Of a stretch of 64,000 nt of DNA, positions 36,700 to 46,619 are shown one piece after another. Under the pieces are notes generated by a model, which worked only from the letters and a program-made list of their open reading frames with translations, had not been told where the DNA came from and searched no databases. Origin of the DNA: Protula sp. h YS-2021 (lineage: Eukaryota; Annelida; Polychaeta; Sabellida; Serpulidae). How positions within the stretch are numbered: position 1 is the first letter of the stretch; each line of letters opens with the position of its first letter. The DNA lies in contig OX457027.1 in NCBI GenBank assembly GCA_949752745.1, positions 19,362,603-19,426,602 on the forward strand. Direction: 5' to 3'. The position numbers and the translations under genes are program-made.

Positions 36700-37885
36700 T
36701 GAGCTGGGGCCATTGTCCATGAACAATCTTGTTGTTGAATTAAAGTTACTGAATTCACACTATGTTAGCCCCTTTGGAGGACCGTTAAACACTTTATTAA
36801 TAATTAAAACAAAGCTTTTGTTGCATATCCAATGATGACTCAGCCCATAGCAAACTGAAATAATAAATAACATGTTTAACATTTTCTCTGTTAGGGACCA
36901 TATTTTACTATTTCCCATCATGCCAATTAACCTCCACCCCCCCCCCCCCCACCGATGGTCCGCCTCCCCAAACTAACTGTCCTGGGCAGCACATTAGTGT
37001 TGACCAACCCCCCCCCCCCCCCCGCCCTCCCCCTCACTCCATTCGTCTATTCATTACTCTTCGCAAAAAATTTCATGAGTTATGGACAAAAGCATTTCTG
37101 TAAAACCCAAAGACAATATCGCAGCCGATTATATTATTGGCAGTTGCAACATGCATGGGCTTTATTATGCTATTAATATTGTTGTTTATTATCATTGGAT
37201 TTTATCGCTGCGTTGTACGATTGGGCCGAGCATGCTGAGGGGAGTGTAAGGGAAAGTAAGGCTGGTTATCACAGCGATGAGGACTAGACGACGTACGTAA
37301 TCACATCAAATAGGAGAGATCCATCAACCAGATGCTTATTTACGCTTCTAACTGCCAACACAAATGTGTGCCACAATCCGGGAGGGTAGGGGAGGGGGGA
37401 GGAGGGAGGGGGAAGGAGCTCCCCATATGGAGGAGCTACAGAGATACCATATATTTTTGTTAATTTTATGTCACTGCATGATCAAGTCTAATGACTCAAA
37501 TTTTTAAGAATTTTTTAAAGCGAAGTGAGAGAAGCAGGTACCACCCCCACCCCCGTCCCCACCCGCTTCCTCCACAGATTACAACTCGTACCCGAATCTT
37601 TTACAGTCTGTATACATTGTTAGAAATCTTGGGTTGTTTTATTATTGTTGTTTGTTATCCTAACCAGTATGCTTCTTGTAATGGGCCATCTATAAAGTTC
37701 GAAATCAGACATTTCGGATATATTAATTGCCCCCCCCCCTCCCATTGACTATAAAACTGTCATAAGGAGAGCACAAGAATCTTACCCACCCCTCCGTGAT
37801 GGATGGCATCTGAAGGGTGTATTTCTTGCTAAAATGTTGAAGCGACTGGAGCGGTTTCGACCATACAAAAATTTAAGTTTTGACA
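36700..37885. other. Noncoding DNA with several C or G homopolymers
   Basis: C tracts lie near 36937-36950, 37009-37023 and 37731-37740, and a G-rich tract GGGGAGGGGGGAGGAGGG lies near 37390. No gene, RNA or tandem array recognised. Confidence 0.5.
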
Positions 37886-37891
37886 AAGCCA

Positions 37892-38240
37892 TTATACACA
37901 GTACACACTAATACACAGCACACACTAATACACAGTACACACTAATACACAGAACACACTAATACACAGCACACACTAATACACAGTACACACTAATACA
38001 CAGAACACACTAATACACAGTACACACTAATACACAGAACACACTAATACACAGTACACACTAATACACAGAACACACTAATACACAGAACACACACTAG
38101 TACATAGTAAGCACACTAATACACAACACACACTAATACACAGAACACACTAATGCACAATGCACACTAATACATAACATACCCGCACTAACATATAGTA
38201 CACACTAATACACAGAACACACTAATACGCAGAACACAAT
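37892..38240. repeat. 17-bp minisatellite, about 20 copies
   Basis: ACACACTAATACACAGT repeats with an alternating pattern of AGTAC, AGAAC and AGCAC variants; the right third is more diverged. Confidence 0.95.
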
Positions 38241-38244
38241 AAAG

Positions 38245-38761
38245 GTATTGATTTGAAACCCAAAAACTGAACATTTTGAAACAGTTCAAAATGGATACAA
38301 CACTAACATCACATATTCAATGAGGCAAAAAATAAATAAATAAAAGCAACTCTAGTGGTATTAAAAGTAAAATTGGGTTTAGCATGGGCAATAACATATT
38401 TATTATCTTACCAAATCGCTAATAATACAGATAATTAACTTCGATGTTTCCTAATATTGAACATAGAAACTATTTCGATTAAAAAACATGAAGTTCGTTT
38501 GGTGAAAACAATTGCTCACCTTGTCGGAAAAATTGTAGCTCTGACATGTGTATTTTTATCTAAGCTGCTGCTTTACAAAGAATAACAGCCAGGCTGACTG
38601 CTAAGATAGTAAGATTGCCAGAAACTAGGTTTCTAAGTTCAAATAAACATTTTTTGTGGAGTCAATCAAGTTGAACAATTGATAATGCACTCGGTAGTAT
38701 CAGGTAAAATAAATATGAAACAACTTCAAATGCACATACATTTTTCTTTGTATTCCAACAT
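38245..38761. other. AT-rich noncoding DNA
   Basis: No repeat or gene recognised apart from an AATAAATAAATAAA run near 38330. Confidence 0.4.
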
Positions 38762-38944
38762 CAGTGAATCCTCGAAATAAGACCACCCAGTGACACTGAA
38801 CTAAAGTGGTCTGAATTCCGATGTGGTCTTATTTGTGGGCGTCTTTGTAATTGAAGGCACTTCGAGCAGAACTATTGAATTGTGGTCATATTTTATGAGG
38901 TAGTCTCAATTCAGGGTGGTCTTATCTCGGGATGCCTTGTACTG
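38762..38944. mobile_element. 183-bp MITE with CAGT...ACTG ends
   Basis: The left end CAGTGAATCCTCGAAATAAG followed by ACCACCC is mirrored by the right end GGGTGGTCTTATCTCGGGAT with a few extra bases before ACTG. Internal GTGGTCTGAATTCCGATGTG and GTGGTCTTATTT repeat the same words. CAG...CTG termini suggest the pogo branch of Tc1/mariner (family knowledge). A clear TA duplication is not visible. The array at 20191-20592 is built from the same terminus. Confidence 0.65.
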
Positions 38945-38989
38945 GCAACGGGTAGTTTTTCTATGATTCTGGTTTGCCTTCGACTGATC

Positions 38990-39303
38990 TCGAGCATGCA
39001 CGAGCATACACGAGGATGCACGAGCATACACGAGCATGCACGAGCATACACGAGGGTGCACGAGCATACACGAGCATGCACGGGCATACACGAGAATACA
39101 CGAGCATACATGCACGAGCATACACGAGCATGCACGAGCATACACGAGGATGCACGAGCATACACGAGCATGCACGAGCATACACGAGCTTGCACGAGCA
39201 TACACAAGGATGCACGAGCATACACGAGCATGCACGAGCATACACGAGCTTGCACGAGCATACACGAGCATGCACGAGCATACACGAGCATACACGGGCA
39301 TAG
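38990..39303. repeat. 10-bp minisatellite, about 31 units
   Basis: ACGAGCATRC repeats, alternating mostly ATGC and ATAC so that a 20-bp period dominates. Because 10 is not a multiple of three, a 30-bp reading cycle keeps all frames open, giving five overlapping spurious frames of 105-175 codons. Confidence 0.97.
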
Positions 39304-39359
39304 TGTTAGTGCTGTTCAAAGCCTCAGTCGTGTTTATGACAACCCAAAGTTAAACTACA

Positions 39360-39705
39360 GTAACAACGGCTATCACATATTACTACTTGTGCTACAACTG
39401 CTACTATAAGTACTAATAACTACTACTACTATAACTGCTACTATAACTACTAAGTACTAGCACTCCAACTCCTAGTGCTTATATTCCTAATGCCATTTCT
39501 CTTCTATTACTGCTATTTACTATTACTACTACTGCTACTAATACTAATGTACTACTCTCCAACACAGCAACTACTCTTCTTCAAATAAGACCACTACTGA
39601 CATTACTATCACTACTACCACTGCTACTTTGCTACTATTGTTAATACTACTTTTTCCACAACTGCTACTACCACTACTGTTACTACTGTTCCTACTTCTA
39701 CCATA
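39360..39705. repeat. Degenerate ACT/TAC trinucleotide region
   Basis: Runs of ACTACTACT, broken by CTGCTAC and AACTACT, extend over about 340 bp. It looks like an old trinucleotide expansion. Confidence 0.8.
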
Positions 39706-39709
39706 TGAA

Positions 39710-40661
39710 AAAAAGTCCGCAACCATCGTAATTCACGTCATGTTGAAGATATTAAAGTCATGTATGTCTTCTGCGAACGATCGGTCTTTGACTCGGTGAG
39801 GTTCATTTATCTATTTCATTAAAGATCTACTTCTCTTAAAAAAACTTACTGAAATTTGACATGGTTGTTAAAAAATGTCTCGGCCAACGGCCCTCCTTGC
39901 AAGAGAAATATAAAAAAGACAGTCATTAATAATTCAATGAAATTGATGAGAAGGTCCCTGGTGTCATATGAACCCCTCTGTGTTATCAGCAGCTTGTTGG
40001 AATCACTGCAGCTATATTGAAAATTGCGATTGTCATAAGATTGTCTGGTTATAGATGACCCAACAGCCAGTGAAGAATCTCAGTAGAAATTCTCTGCCAG
40101 TGGCTTAGTAGATTCTACAACAATGGGTATCGCCACACAGTTACTCATAAGTCAAAAACCAAGGAGTGTACCTAAGCCCAGTAGGTCACTGAGCATATCC
40201 CAACTTCTCGGTCAACCATGGCAGTCCTGTAGCGTGGGTGCAATACACAGTACCCGCCGCTGCCCACAATACCCAGCGCTGTACTCATACAGGTATGGGT
40301 GGGTGAAATGGACCCAGATTTCTCAGAGGGGCGGGATGAATTGCTGTTTTAGAGAATGAGGGTGTCAGTGAACCCCGCCCCCTCATCGAGATCTGCCCCT
40401 GGTAAAATTTAAATCCGCCTTCAGCCAACGCAGAAGACTACTCCTCGTTTGTTCACGGGTCAGTCACAACAGGCTGGTCGTGTTTTCTAAGGAGCCGTTT
40501 TATAAGAAAAAAATCAGCGACTTTCTACTTGGGCGAATTTGTTGGATCGGTCTTACCAAGAGGGACGTGGAAATATTCTTGCTGGTCCCAGGGCTACATC
40601 AGGGCAACATGACTGAACACTGCTTGAAATATATCAAAACTGGTGAATTAAAATTTTGTTT
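39710..40661. other. Noncoding DNA, nothing recognised
   Basis: The frames at 40123-40359 and 40480-40698 carry no motif and no good splice context. No transposon end seen. Confidence 0.35.
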
Positions 40662-40806
40662 GGGGCACGTTTTGAGAGCGTTGTCTTGGGCGTTATGAGA
40701 GCGTTGTACTGGGCGTTTTGAGAGGGTTATGCTAGCCGTTGTGAGAACGTTGTACTGTGCGTTGTGAGAGCGTTGTACTGGGCGTTCTGAGAGGGTTGAA
40801 CTGGGC
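40662..40806. repeat. 23-bp minisatellite, left part, interrupted by the palindromic element
   Basis: Six units have the form GGGCGTTGTGAGAGCGTTGT + ACT. The array stops mid-unit after CTGGGC at 40806 and resumes with CTGGGC at 44542, in the same phase and orientation, on the far side of the inserted element. Confidence 0.92.
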
Positions 40807-42250
40807 AGTAGTGTGAAAATGGTGGTTCTGCGTCACTTTGTGGCGTCATAAAAAGCGTTGCCATGGTGATGACCCCCTCCCCCCCACCCTAGGCGGCAGC
40901 GGGGACAGACCCCATGGTGAGAAAGTGAGGACCTCCACCCCTAGGCGGCAGACGGGGCAGACCCTATGGTGAAAAAGTGAGGACCTCCCCCCTAGGATAT
41001 ACTATGTATCGACCCCCCCCCAGGCGGCAGGCGGGACAGACCCTATGGTGAGAAAGTGAGGACCCCTCCCCCCCAGTAGAGCAAAATTCTACCAATTCAG
41101 CTGAAAACAAAGTCTGTTTGTCGAGTTTTTCATGCAGTCTAAGTGGTATATAAGGATGACCTCCCCACTCATATTAACTGCAACAACAGTGACAACCATA
41201 TCAGTAAGTGGTTATTCGCATAATTGAAACTTTGTAAACAAAAGTGTGATAACTTTCGCTATAGTTGGTCGATTTGAATGAAAATTTCACCATTTTATTA
41301 AGGTTTGATGTCTAGTTTTAACATAAAGTAGTCATGGGCTATTTCCACAGGTGGCTGTATGCATAATGGATTCACTTTAAAATTTTAACTTAAAAGTGAG
41401 ATAACTTTCGTTATGGTTGACCGATATGCATGAAAATTTCACCATTTGATTCATTTTTATGGCTAGTTTACAATAGGGGACTATTTGCATAGCTGGCTGT
41501 AAGCACACCCTCAAGACGGGTGTTGAAATGGCGCGCCCCCATGCAAACATGTATTTGAATTATTTTTTAGGAACATATTACGTCATAGTGTTGTTCAATA
41601 GGTTTCTTTTTTTCAACAAGTTGTTTAACAATTGTACAACAATTGTTCAACAAGCTGTTGTTCAACATGTTCAACAGGTTCAACACGTTGTTAAACAAGT
41701 TGAACATGTTCAACATGTTCAACATGTTGCTAACTAAGTTGAACATGTTGAACATGTTGAACATGTTCAACATGTTGTTTAACATGTTGTTTAACATGTT
41801 GTTCAACAAGTTGTTGTTCAACATGTTGTAGTTCAAGCAATTGATGGAATTATAGTAGCCAGTTCAGAAAAAAACAAGACATATGATGAATAAATGTATT
41901 AATACACTCAAATACACACAGCTTAAATCTATAACAGTATTACAACATTTGTTGATTTACAAAGTCTTTATTATAAAGTTTAGTCAAATAAGTCTATTTT
42001 TCTTCATCTCTTTTCAATCTCACTGTCCTCATCCATATCACTTTCTTTGTCGCTGCTTTCAGCTTCCTCCTCTTCATCTAGAAGCTCTTCAAAGAATGCA
42101 TCGTTTCTTCTTATAGCCACCTATAAATGGGCCGAAAGTCATCACTTGCTATTTCACGCGCATCTTCAAGCCTTGTTCTTCATATTCTGAAACCTTTTCT
42201 TGAAATTTGGTATCATATTCATTGTAGACTTCTTGAACCATATCGTACTA
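40807..42250 (+). repeat. Left terminal inverted repeat (1444 bp)
   Basis: In order outward to inward it holds: a unique terminus with TTTGTGGCGTCATAA; a GC-rich 64-81 bp minisatellite (40870-41075) of GACAGACCCTATGGTGAGAA units; two diverged ~175-bp direct repeats around CATGAAAATTTCACCATTTG (41240-41500); the AACATGTT array; and the 3' half of the broken gene on the minus strand. It lacks about 140 bp present in the right arm (counterpart of about 43091-43231). Confidence 0.85.
41612..41835. repeat. GTTCAACATGTTGAAC-type palindromic satellite, left arm
   Basis: Tandem 9-12 bp steps of GTTCAACATGTT and TTGAACATGTTCAAC extend over about 220 bp; nearly every window is self-complementary. Frames such as LNNMLNNML and VQHVQQVQHV are artefacts. 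Confidence 0.95.
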
Positions 42251-42406
42251 AATAGAGTCTGTTTCTGACTCACTTTCAGAGTCTGTTTCTGACTCACTTT
42301 CAGAGCTGCTGTCACCATCACCCTCACCACAATGTTTGAACAAAGCTTCTTGACTGTTGTATAACGCACCGCATTCTGTACAAGCATGTGCATTCTTTTC
42401 AGTCAT
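41994..42406 (-). pseudogene. Broken gene with zinc-finger-like N-terminus, left copy
   Basis: On the minus strand an ATG at 42406 opens a 52-codon frame ending at TAG (42248-42250). It contains CTEC, then twelve residues, then HC (a C-x2-C-x12-H-C pattern close to a C2H2/C2HC finger), followed by an acidic serine tract (SSSESESETDS repeated). After the TAG the same frame continues through a helical-looking stretch (VYNEYDTKFQEK). It is then destroyed by a 1-bp loss near 42157 relative to the right copy, a ~140-bp deletion near 42119 and a further small deletion near the 3' end. The TAG lies at the arm boundary and could equally be the AG of a splice acceptor. Role unknown; the finger suggests nucleic-acid binding. 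It reads outward from the element centre. Confidence 0.6.
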
Positions 42407-42640
42407 GTTGACGCTTTGACTTTCGGTAGAAGACTAAAGTTTCAGTGATAGGTGGTTTTACAGGGTTTTCCATAACTATCTCCAATTCTTCTTCTTCTGA
42501 AGTGTCAGCATCCTTTAAGTGCCCTTTAAGACTTTGTGGCCAGTTGTAAGACTTCAAACCAATGTTGCATTTATACATCCTTTCGGTTCAACATACCTTT
42601 TTCAAATGACGAAAAAGCCTTTAAACATAGCCTTATATAC

Positions 42641-42755
42641 AACTTGTTGAACAACATGTTGAACATGTTCAACTTGTTGAACAACATGTTGAACAACATG
42701 TTGAACAACATGTTCAACAAGTTCAACATGTTCAACATGTTGTTGAACAAGTTGT
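42641..42755. repeat. GTTCAAC palindromic satellite at the element centre
   Basis: The third block of AACATGTTGAACAACATGTT-type units lies almost exactly at the midpoint of the element, in the part not shared by the arms. It can itself fold, so the element has a palindromic array at its centre and one in each arm. Confidence 0.9.
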
Positions 42756-42762
42756 CTACGCC

Positions 42763-42776
42763 TAGGGTTAGGGTTA
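42763..42776 (+). repeat. Telomere-like TAGGGTTAGGGTTA
   Basis: Slightly more than two units of TTAGGG, the usual animal telomere repeat, occur in the unpaired central segment next to the palindromic array. So short a match may be chance. Confidence 0.4.
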
Positions 42777-42962
42777 TGCCGCTTAGGGAAGCCATTCGAA
42801 CACGCGCGCTTTATCCAAAAAACTGACTCAGCAGAATTTATTGCTGTTTGATATGGATGAAATGCATGTCTCACTCTTCCTTTTATGCTACTTAGATGTA
42901 ATCAGAAAATGGTGTGTAACTCGTCAAAAATGCCAAACTTGTTAAAATTGCTGACTTTTTAG

Positions 42963-43364
42963 TATGATATGGTTCAAGAAGTCTACAATGAATATGAAAG
43001 CAAATTTCAAGAAAACGATTAAGAATATGAAGAACAATGGCTTCAAGATGCGCGTGAAATAGCAACTGATGACTTTCTGCCCATTTATAAGCGTCGACTT
43101 AAACAACTGTTTATGAGACTATTCAAATATACCCAACGTCCAGAACAAAATGAACATTATCAAACCATTTTAGAAGACTTCAATTACTTTGTTGATGAAA
43201 AGCATTACGAGTATTCGAAGGCACTAAAGGCAGCTATAAGAAGAAACGATGCATTCTTTGAAGAGCTTCTAGATGAGGAGGAGGAAGCTGAAAGCAGCGG
43301 CGAAGAAAGTGATATGGATGAGGACAGTGAGATGGAAAAAAGTGAAGCAGATGAAGAAAAATAG
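42963..43364 (+). pseudogene. Broken acidic-tail gene, right copy
   Basis: The right-arm counterpart of the left pseudogene lacks the zinc-finger part; a pyrimidine-rich stretch ending CTGACTTTTTAG precedes it, resembling a splice acceptor. An in-frame TAA at 43020-43022 interrupts it where the left copy has TCA. Downstream the frame is open to TAG at 43362-43364; the first ATG in it is at 43113. The open part has a charged helical region (RPEQNEHYQTILEDFNYF) and a strongly acidic C-terminus (ELLDEEEEAESSGEES onward). AATAAA lies 97 nt after the stop. Loss of the first half plus the nonsense codon makes this a pseudogene. I do not recognise the family. Confidence 0.6.
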
Positions 43365-43460
43365 ACTTATTTGACTAAACTTTATAATAATATAACTTTT
43401 GTAAATCAACAAATGTTGTAATACTGTTATAGATTTAAGCTGTGTGTATTTAAGTGTATT

Positions 43461-43466
43461 AATAAA
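43461..43466 (+). terminator. AATAAA polyadenylation signal of the right pseudogene
   Basis: The canonical hexamer lies 97 nt after the stop codon. The left arm's equivalent is mutated to ATTAATACAT on its coding strand, so only the right copy keeps it. Confidence 0.45.
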
Positions 43467-43529
43467 CCTATTCAACATATGTCTTGTTTTTTTCTGAACT
43501 GGCTGCTATTGTTCCATCAATTGCTTGAA

Positions 43530-43735
43530 CTACAACATGTTGAACAACAACTTGTTGAACAACATGTTGAACAACATGTTAAACAACATGTTCAACATGT
43601 TCAACATGTTCAACTTAGTTAGCAACATGTTGAACATGTTCAACTTGTTTAACAACGTGTTGAACCTGTTGAACATGTTGAACAACAGCTTGTTGAACAA
43701 TTGTTGTACAATTGTTAAACAACTTGTTGAAAAAA
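43530..43735. repeat. GTTCAACATGTTGAAC-type palindromic satellite, right arm
   Basis: Mirror image of the left-arm block with a slightly different unit count; it contains the same interruptions (TTAGTTAGCAACATG, TTGTACAATTG), so the two blocks share one origin. Confidence 0.95.
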
Positions 43736-44541
43736 AGAAACCTATTGAACAATACTATGACGTAATATGTTCCTAAAAAATAATTCAAACACATGTTTGA
43801 ATGGGGGCGCGCCATTTCAACACCCGTCTTGAGGGTGTGCTTACAGCCAGCTATGCAAATAGTCCCCTATTGTAAACTAGCCATAAAAATGAATCAAATG
43901 GTGAAATTTTCATGCAAATCGGTCAACCATAACGAAAGTTATCTCACTTTTAAGTTAAAATTTTAAAGTGAATTCATTATGCATACAGCCATCTGTGGAA
44001 ATAGCCCATGACTACTTTATGTTAAAACTAGACATCAAACCTTAATAAAATGGTGAAATTTTCATTCAAATCGACCAACTATAGCGAAAGTTATCACACT
44101 TTTGTTTACAAAGTTTCAATTATGCAAATAACCACTTACTGATATGGTTGTCACTGTTGTTGCAGTTAATATGAGTGGGGAGGTCATCCTTATATACCAC
44201 TTAGACTGCATGAAAAACTCGACAAACAGACTTTGTTTTCAGCTGAATTGGTAGAATTTTGCTCTACTGGGGGGGGGGGGTCCTCACTTTCTCACTATAG
44301 GGTCTGTCCCGCCTGCCGCCTGGGGGGGGGGGGTCGATACATAGTATGTCCTAAGGGGGGAGGTCCTCACTTTTTCACCATAGGATCTGTCCCGTCTGCC
44401 GCCTAGGGGGGGGGGGGTTCTCACTTTCTCACCATGGGGTCTGTCCCGGCTGCCGCCTAGGGTGGGGGGAGGGGGTCATCACCATGGCAACGCATGTTAT
44501 GACGTCACAAAGTGACGCAGAACCACCATTTTCACACTACT

Positions 44542-44588
44542 CTGGGCGTTGTGAGAGCGTTGCACTGGGCGTTGTGAGAGCGTTGTGA
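44542..44588. repeat. 23-bp minisatellite, right remainder
   Basis: Two further units continue the array that stops at 40806, beginning with the duplicated CTGGGC. Confidence 0.9.
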
Positions 44589-44829
44589 CAAAGATCCGTT
44601 GTTCAGGGCAAACCGACCCGCATCCAAACAAGCCCCAATAATTCTCAAAAAAAGCTCTCAAGCTGCCTTTACCTGCCTTGATCTGCGTTTACCTGCTCTT
44701 TCACAAGATAAACTCTTACTACTCTGGGATTTTATTATTTCTTCTTGCATTTTATGGATCACTTATTTCCCTATCACTTAACACTTTTATATATGACTTA
44801 ATTCTCACTCAAGTAACGTGGAACTGAGT

Positions 44830-45075
44830 GTCATTCCGCCTTATGTCCTTCCTTCTTAAGTCATTCCTCCTTGTCATTCCCCCTTACGTCATTCCAACAT
44901 GTCATTCCTTTACGTCATTCCCCGTCCTTACGTCAACTCCTTACGTCACTCCTCCATGTCATTCCACGTCCTTACGTCATTCCTCCTTACGTCACTCAAC
45001 CATGTCATTCCTTCACGTCATTCCTCGTCCTTACGTCAACTTCTTACGTCACTCCACTATGTCATTCCTCCTTAT
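44830..45075. repeat. 12-16 bp repeat of TTACGTCATTCC
   Basis: About 17 irregular units have the form TTACGTCATTCCTCC, some with ATGTCATTCC or ACGTCAACTCC. The TTACGTCA word is an ATF/CREB-like octamer recurring in about ten units. Short Ser/Pro/Leu-rich frames are artefacts. Confidence 0.88.
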
Positions 45076-45079
45076 CCTT

Positions 45080-45949
45080 TTCTACAGTAGTTTAAATCAC
45101 ACCTTATGTAAAGTATTCCTATTAAAATATTGAAATTAACTGCATTTTAGTTCCGGACAGAAGAAAGACAGGATAGGGTGGGTGGGTGGGTAGGGGGGGG
45201 CGTTGTTTGCACTACTGTGGGGGGGGGGGGGTATTGCGCGACTATTCGCGATCAAGAAAAAAAATTTCTATCAATACACTCTCTGTTAGGGAAATATTAC
45301 TCTCTGTCGAGAGTCAGCGTGTGGAAAATAAAAAGAACCATTTGCCTTAAAAAGGAAAGCATCGCAATGCTTTTGCTGGTGAAGTCATTTAAACGAAGAC
45401 ATGTCACAGTATTGGAAACTGTTAAGGGAATTGACGTTAAGTTAATTTCAGCCATTAAGCAGCTATATCCCGCGTGTGTGGACAAGTGGATTTCGAGTCC
45501 TCGTCGTGGGGCTGCGTGTGTGCGTTGTTCTTGATGTCTACCCCAGCTGATACTCTGCCGTGGACAAGAGCACCGAATCAATGAAAAACTTGAAACTTTT
45601 ACTTTCAGTTTCTTTGAGATATCCATCCGTTACTAGTGTCTTTTTTGCGAGCAGCTGAAACTCTATTTGTAACAGGAGCACCAAAAAAATTTCAAATTTT
45701 TATATGTAATCTTCACTGCAAATTTTCTTTGGGGCTTCCACCGCAATAGAAACAGGGTAAATAGCAGCTTTTTGCCAGCAGCTGAGATTTCCCAGCGAAT
45801 ATTTTTTAAGACTAGGTGCTCGTGCACTCAAGCATCAAATCGGCTCAGTAAAAGTGTCATTTTCTATCTTTTAGGATTTCAACAATTTTATTGCTAGGAG
45901 AAACTACCGTCTTTGTTTATTACAAGAGTTTGGTGTTCCCCTGCCCCGC
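45080..45949. other. Noncoding DNA, one unsupported frame
   Basis: The 118-codon frame at 45178-45534 starts in a GTGGG/G-run simple repeat. Its last 55 codons (from 45367) look less biased, but there is no matching splice site and no domain. A mirrored minus-strand frame covers the same bases. Left uncalled. Confidence 0.35.
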
Positions 45950-46147
45950 TATTCACAAAACTTAACTGTCCAGTTAAATGTACTCTTCGAAGCTGAAATC
46001 GGTTGATCTAGCCGTATCATGCAAACAATTTCAGGAAGATTTGTGTTTTTTAAACAGGTTAAATCTATTAATTTACTTTCGGGTGTTCTGGTTGCCAACG
46101 GCGCAGTTAACGGAATCAGTTAACTGTACAGTTAACCTTTGTGAATA
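45950..46147. mobile_element. MITE, copy 2, with expanded right end
   Basis: Same family as 24009-24187: TA, then TTCACAAAACTTAACTGTCC, internal words shared with copy 1 (GGTTGATCTAGC, TTAATTTACTTT, GGTGTTCTGG), and the right end ACAGTTAACCTTTGTGAA then TA. Directly afterwards its last 66 bp are repeated in tandem. Confidence 0.8.
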
Positions 46148-46614
46148 CGGCCACTTGTTGCCAACGGCGCAGTTAACGGAATCAGTTAACTGCACAGTTA
46201 ACCTTTGTGAATACGGCCACTTGTTGCCTACGGCGCAGTTAACGGAATCAGTTAACTGCACAGTTAACCTTTGTGAATACGGCCACTTGTTGCAAACAGA
46301 GTGGTTAGCGGAATGAGTTAACTGTACAGTTAACCTTTGTGAATACGGCCACTTATTGCCAACAGAGTGGTTAGCGGAATGAGTTAACTGTACAGTTAAC
46401 CTTTGTGAATACGGCCACTTATTGCCAACGGCGCAGTTAACGGAATCAGTTAACTGTACAGTTAACCTTCGTGAATACGGCCACTTATTGCCAACGGCGC
46501 AGTTAACGGAATCAGTTAACTGTACAGTTAACCTTTGTGAATACGGCCACTTGTTGCCAACGGCGCAGTTAACGGAATCAGTTAACTGCACAGTTAACCT
46601 TTGTGAATACGGCC
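46082..46614. repeat. 66-bp satellite, eight copies, derived from the MITE right end
   Basis: Each unit ends CCTTTGTGAATA, at 66-bp steps from 46147 to about 46609, and includes CAGTTAACGGAATCAGTTAA. Two unit types exist: most have GGCGCAGTTAACGGAATCAG, and the two units ending near 46345 and 46411 have AGAGTGGTTAGCGGAATGAG. Unit 1 is the genuine MITE end, so the direction of origin (element to satellite) is visible. Twenty-two codons per unit keep frames open on both strands (46073-46591); these are artefacts. Confidence 0.93.
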
Positions 46615-46619
46615 ACTGG

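Larger units (their letters stand above)
40807..44541. mobile_element. 3.7-kb near-palindromic mobile element with 6-bp target duplication
   Basis: The element begins AGTAGTGTGAAAATGGTGGT and ends with the exact complement, ACCACCATTTTCACACTACT. It is flanked by a perfect direct duplication CTGGGC (40801-40806, 44542-44547). Removing it restores an uninterrupted 23-bp minisatellite. The arms (40807-42250 and 42961-44541) pair along most of their length with few mismatches, mainly C/G homopolymer length changes and one ~140-bp deletion in the left arm. Between them lies about 710 bp of unpaired DNA. Each arm holds the 3' part of the same gene, reading outward, and both copies are broken. The combination of 6-bp duplication, AG...CT ends and inverted repeats of hundreds of bases is that reported for Polinton/Maverick elements. 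Neither polymerase, integrase nor capsid genes are present, so it would be a deleted, non-autonomous derivative. Foldback-type elements are an alternative. Confidence 0.85.
42961..44541 (-). repeat. Right terminal inverted repeat (1581 bp)
   Basis: Inverted counterpart of the left arm and 137 bp longer because it keeps the segment at about 43091-43231. Terminal part: GTTATGACGTCACAAAGTGA, where the left arm reads GGCGTCATAA, so a perfect TGACGTCA exists only here. The GC-rich minisatellite lies at about 44265-44470 with longer G runs than the left arm. Confidence 0.85.

Noticed and set aside
38882..39409. 175-codon HEHTRACTSI-repeat frame
   Set aside because: A 10-bp repeat keeps all frames open, giving five overlapping frames on both strands.
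45178..45534. 118-codon frame
   Set aside because: It begins in a G-rich simple repeat and the rest has no motif; a minus-strand frame covers the same bases.
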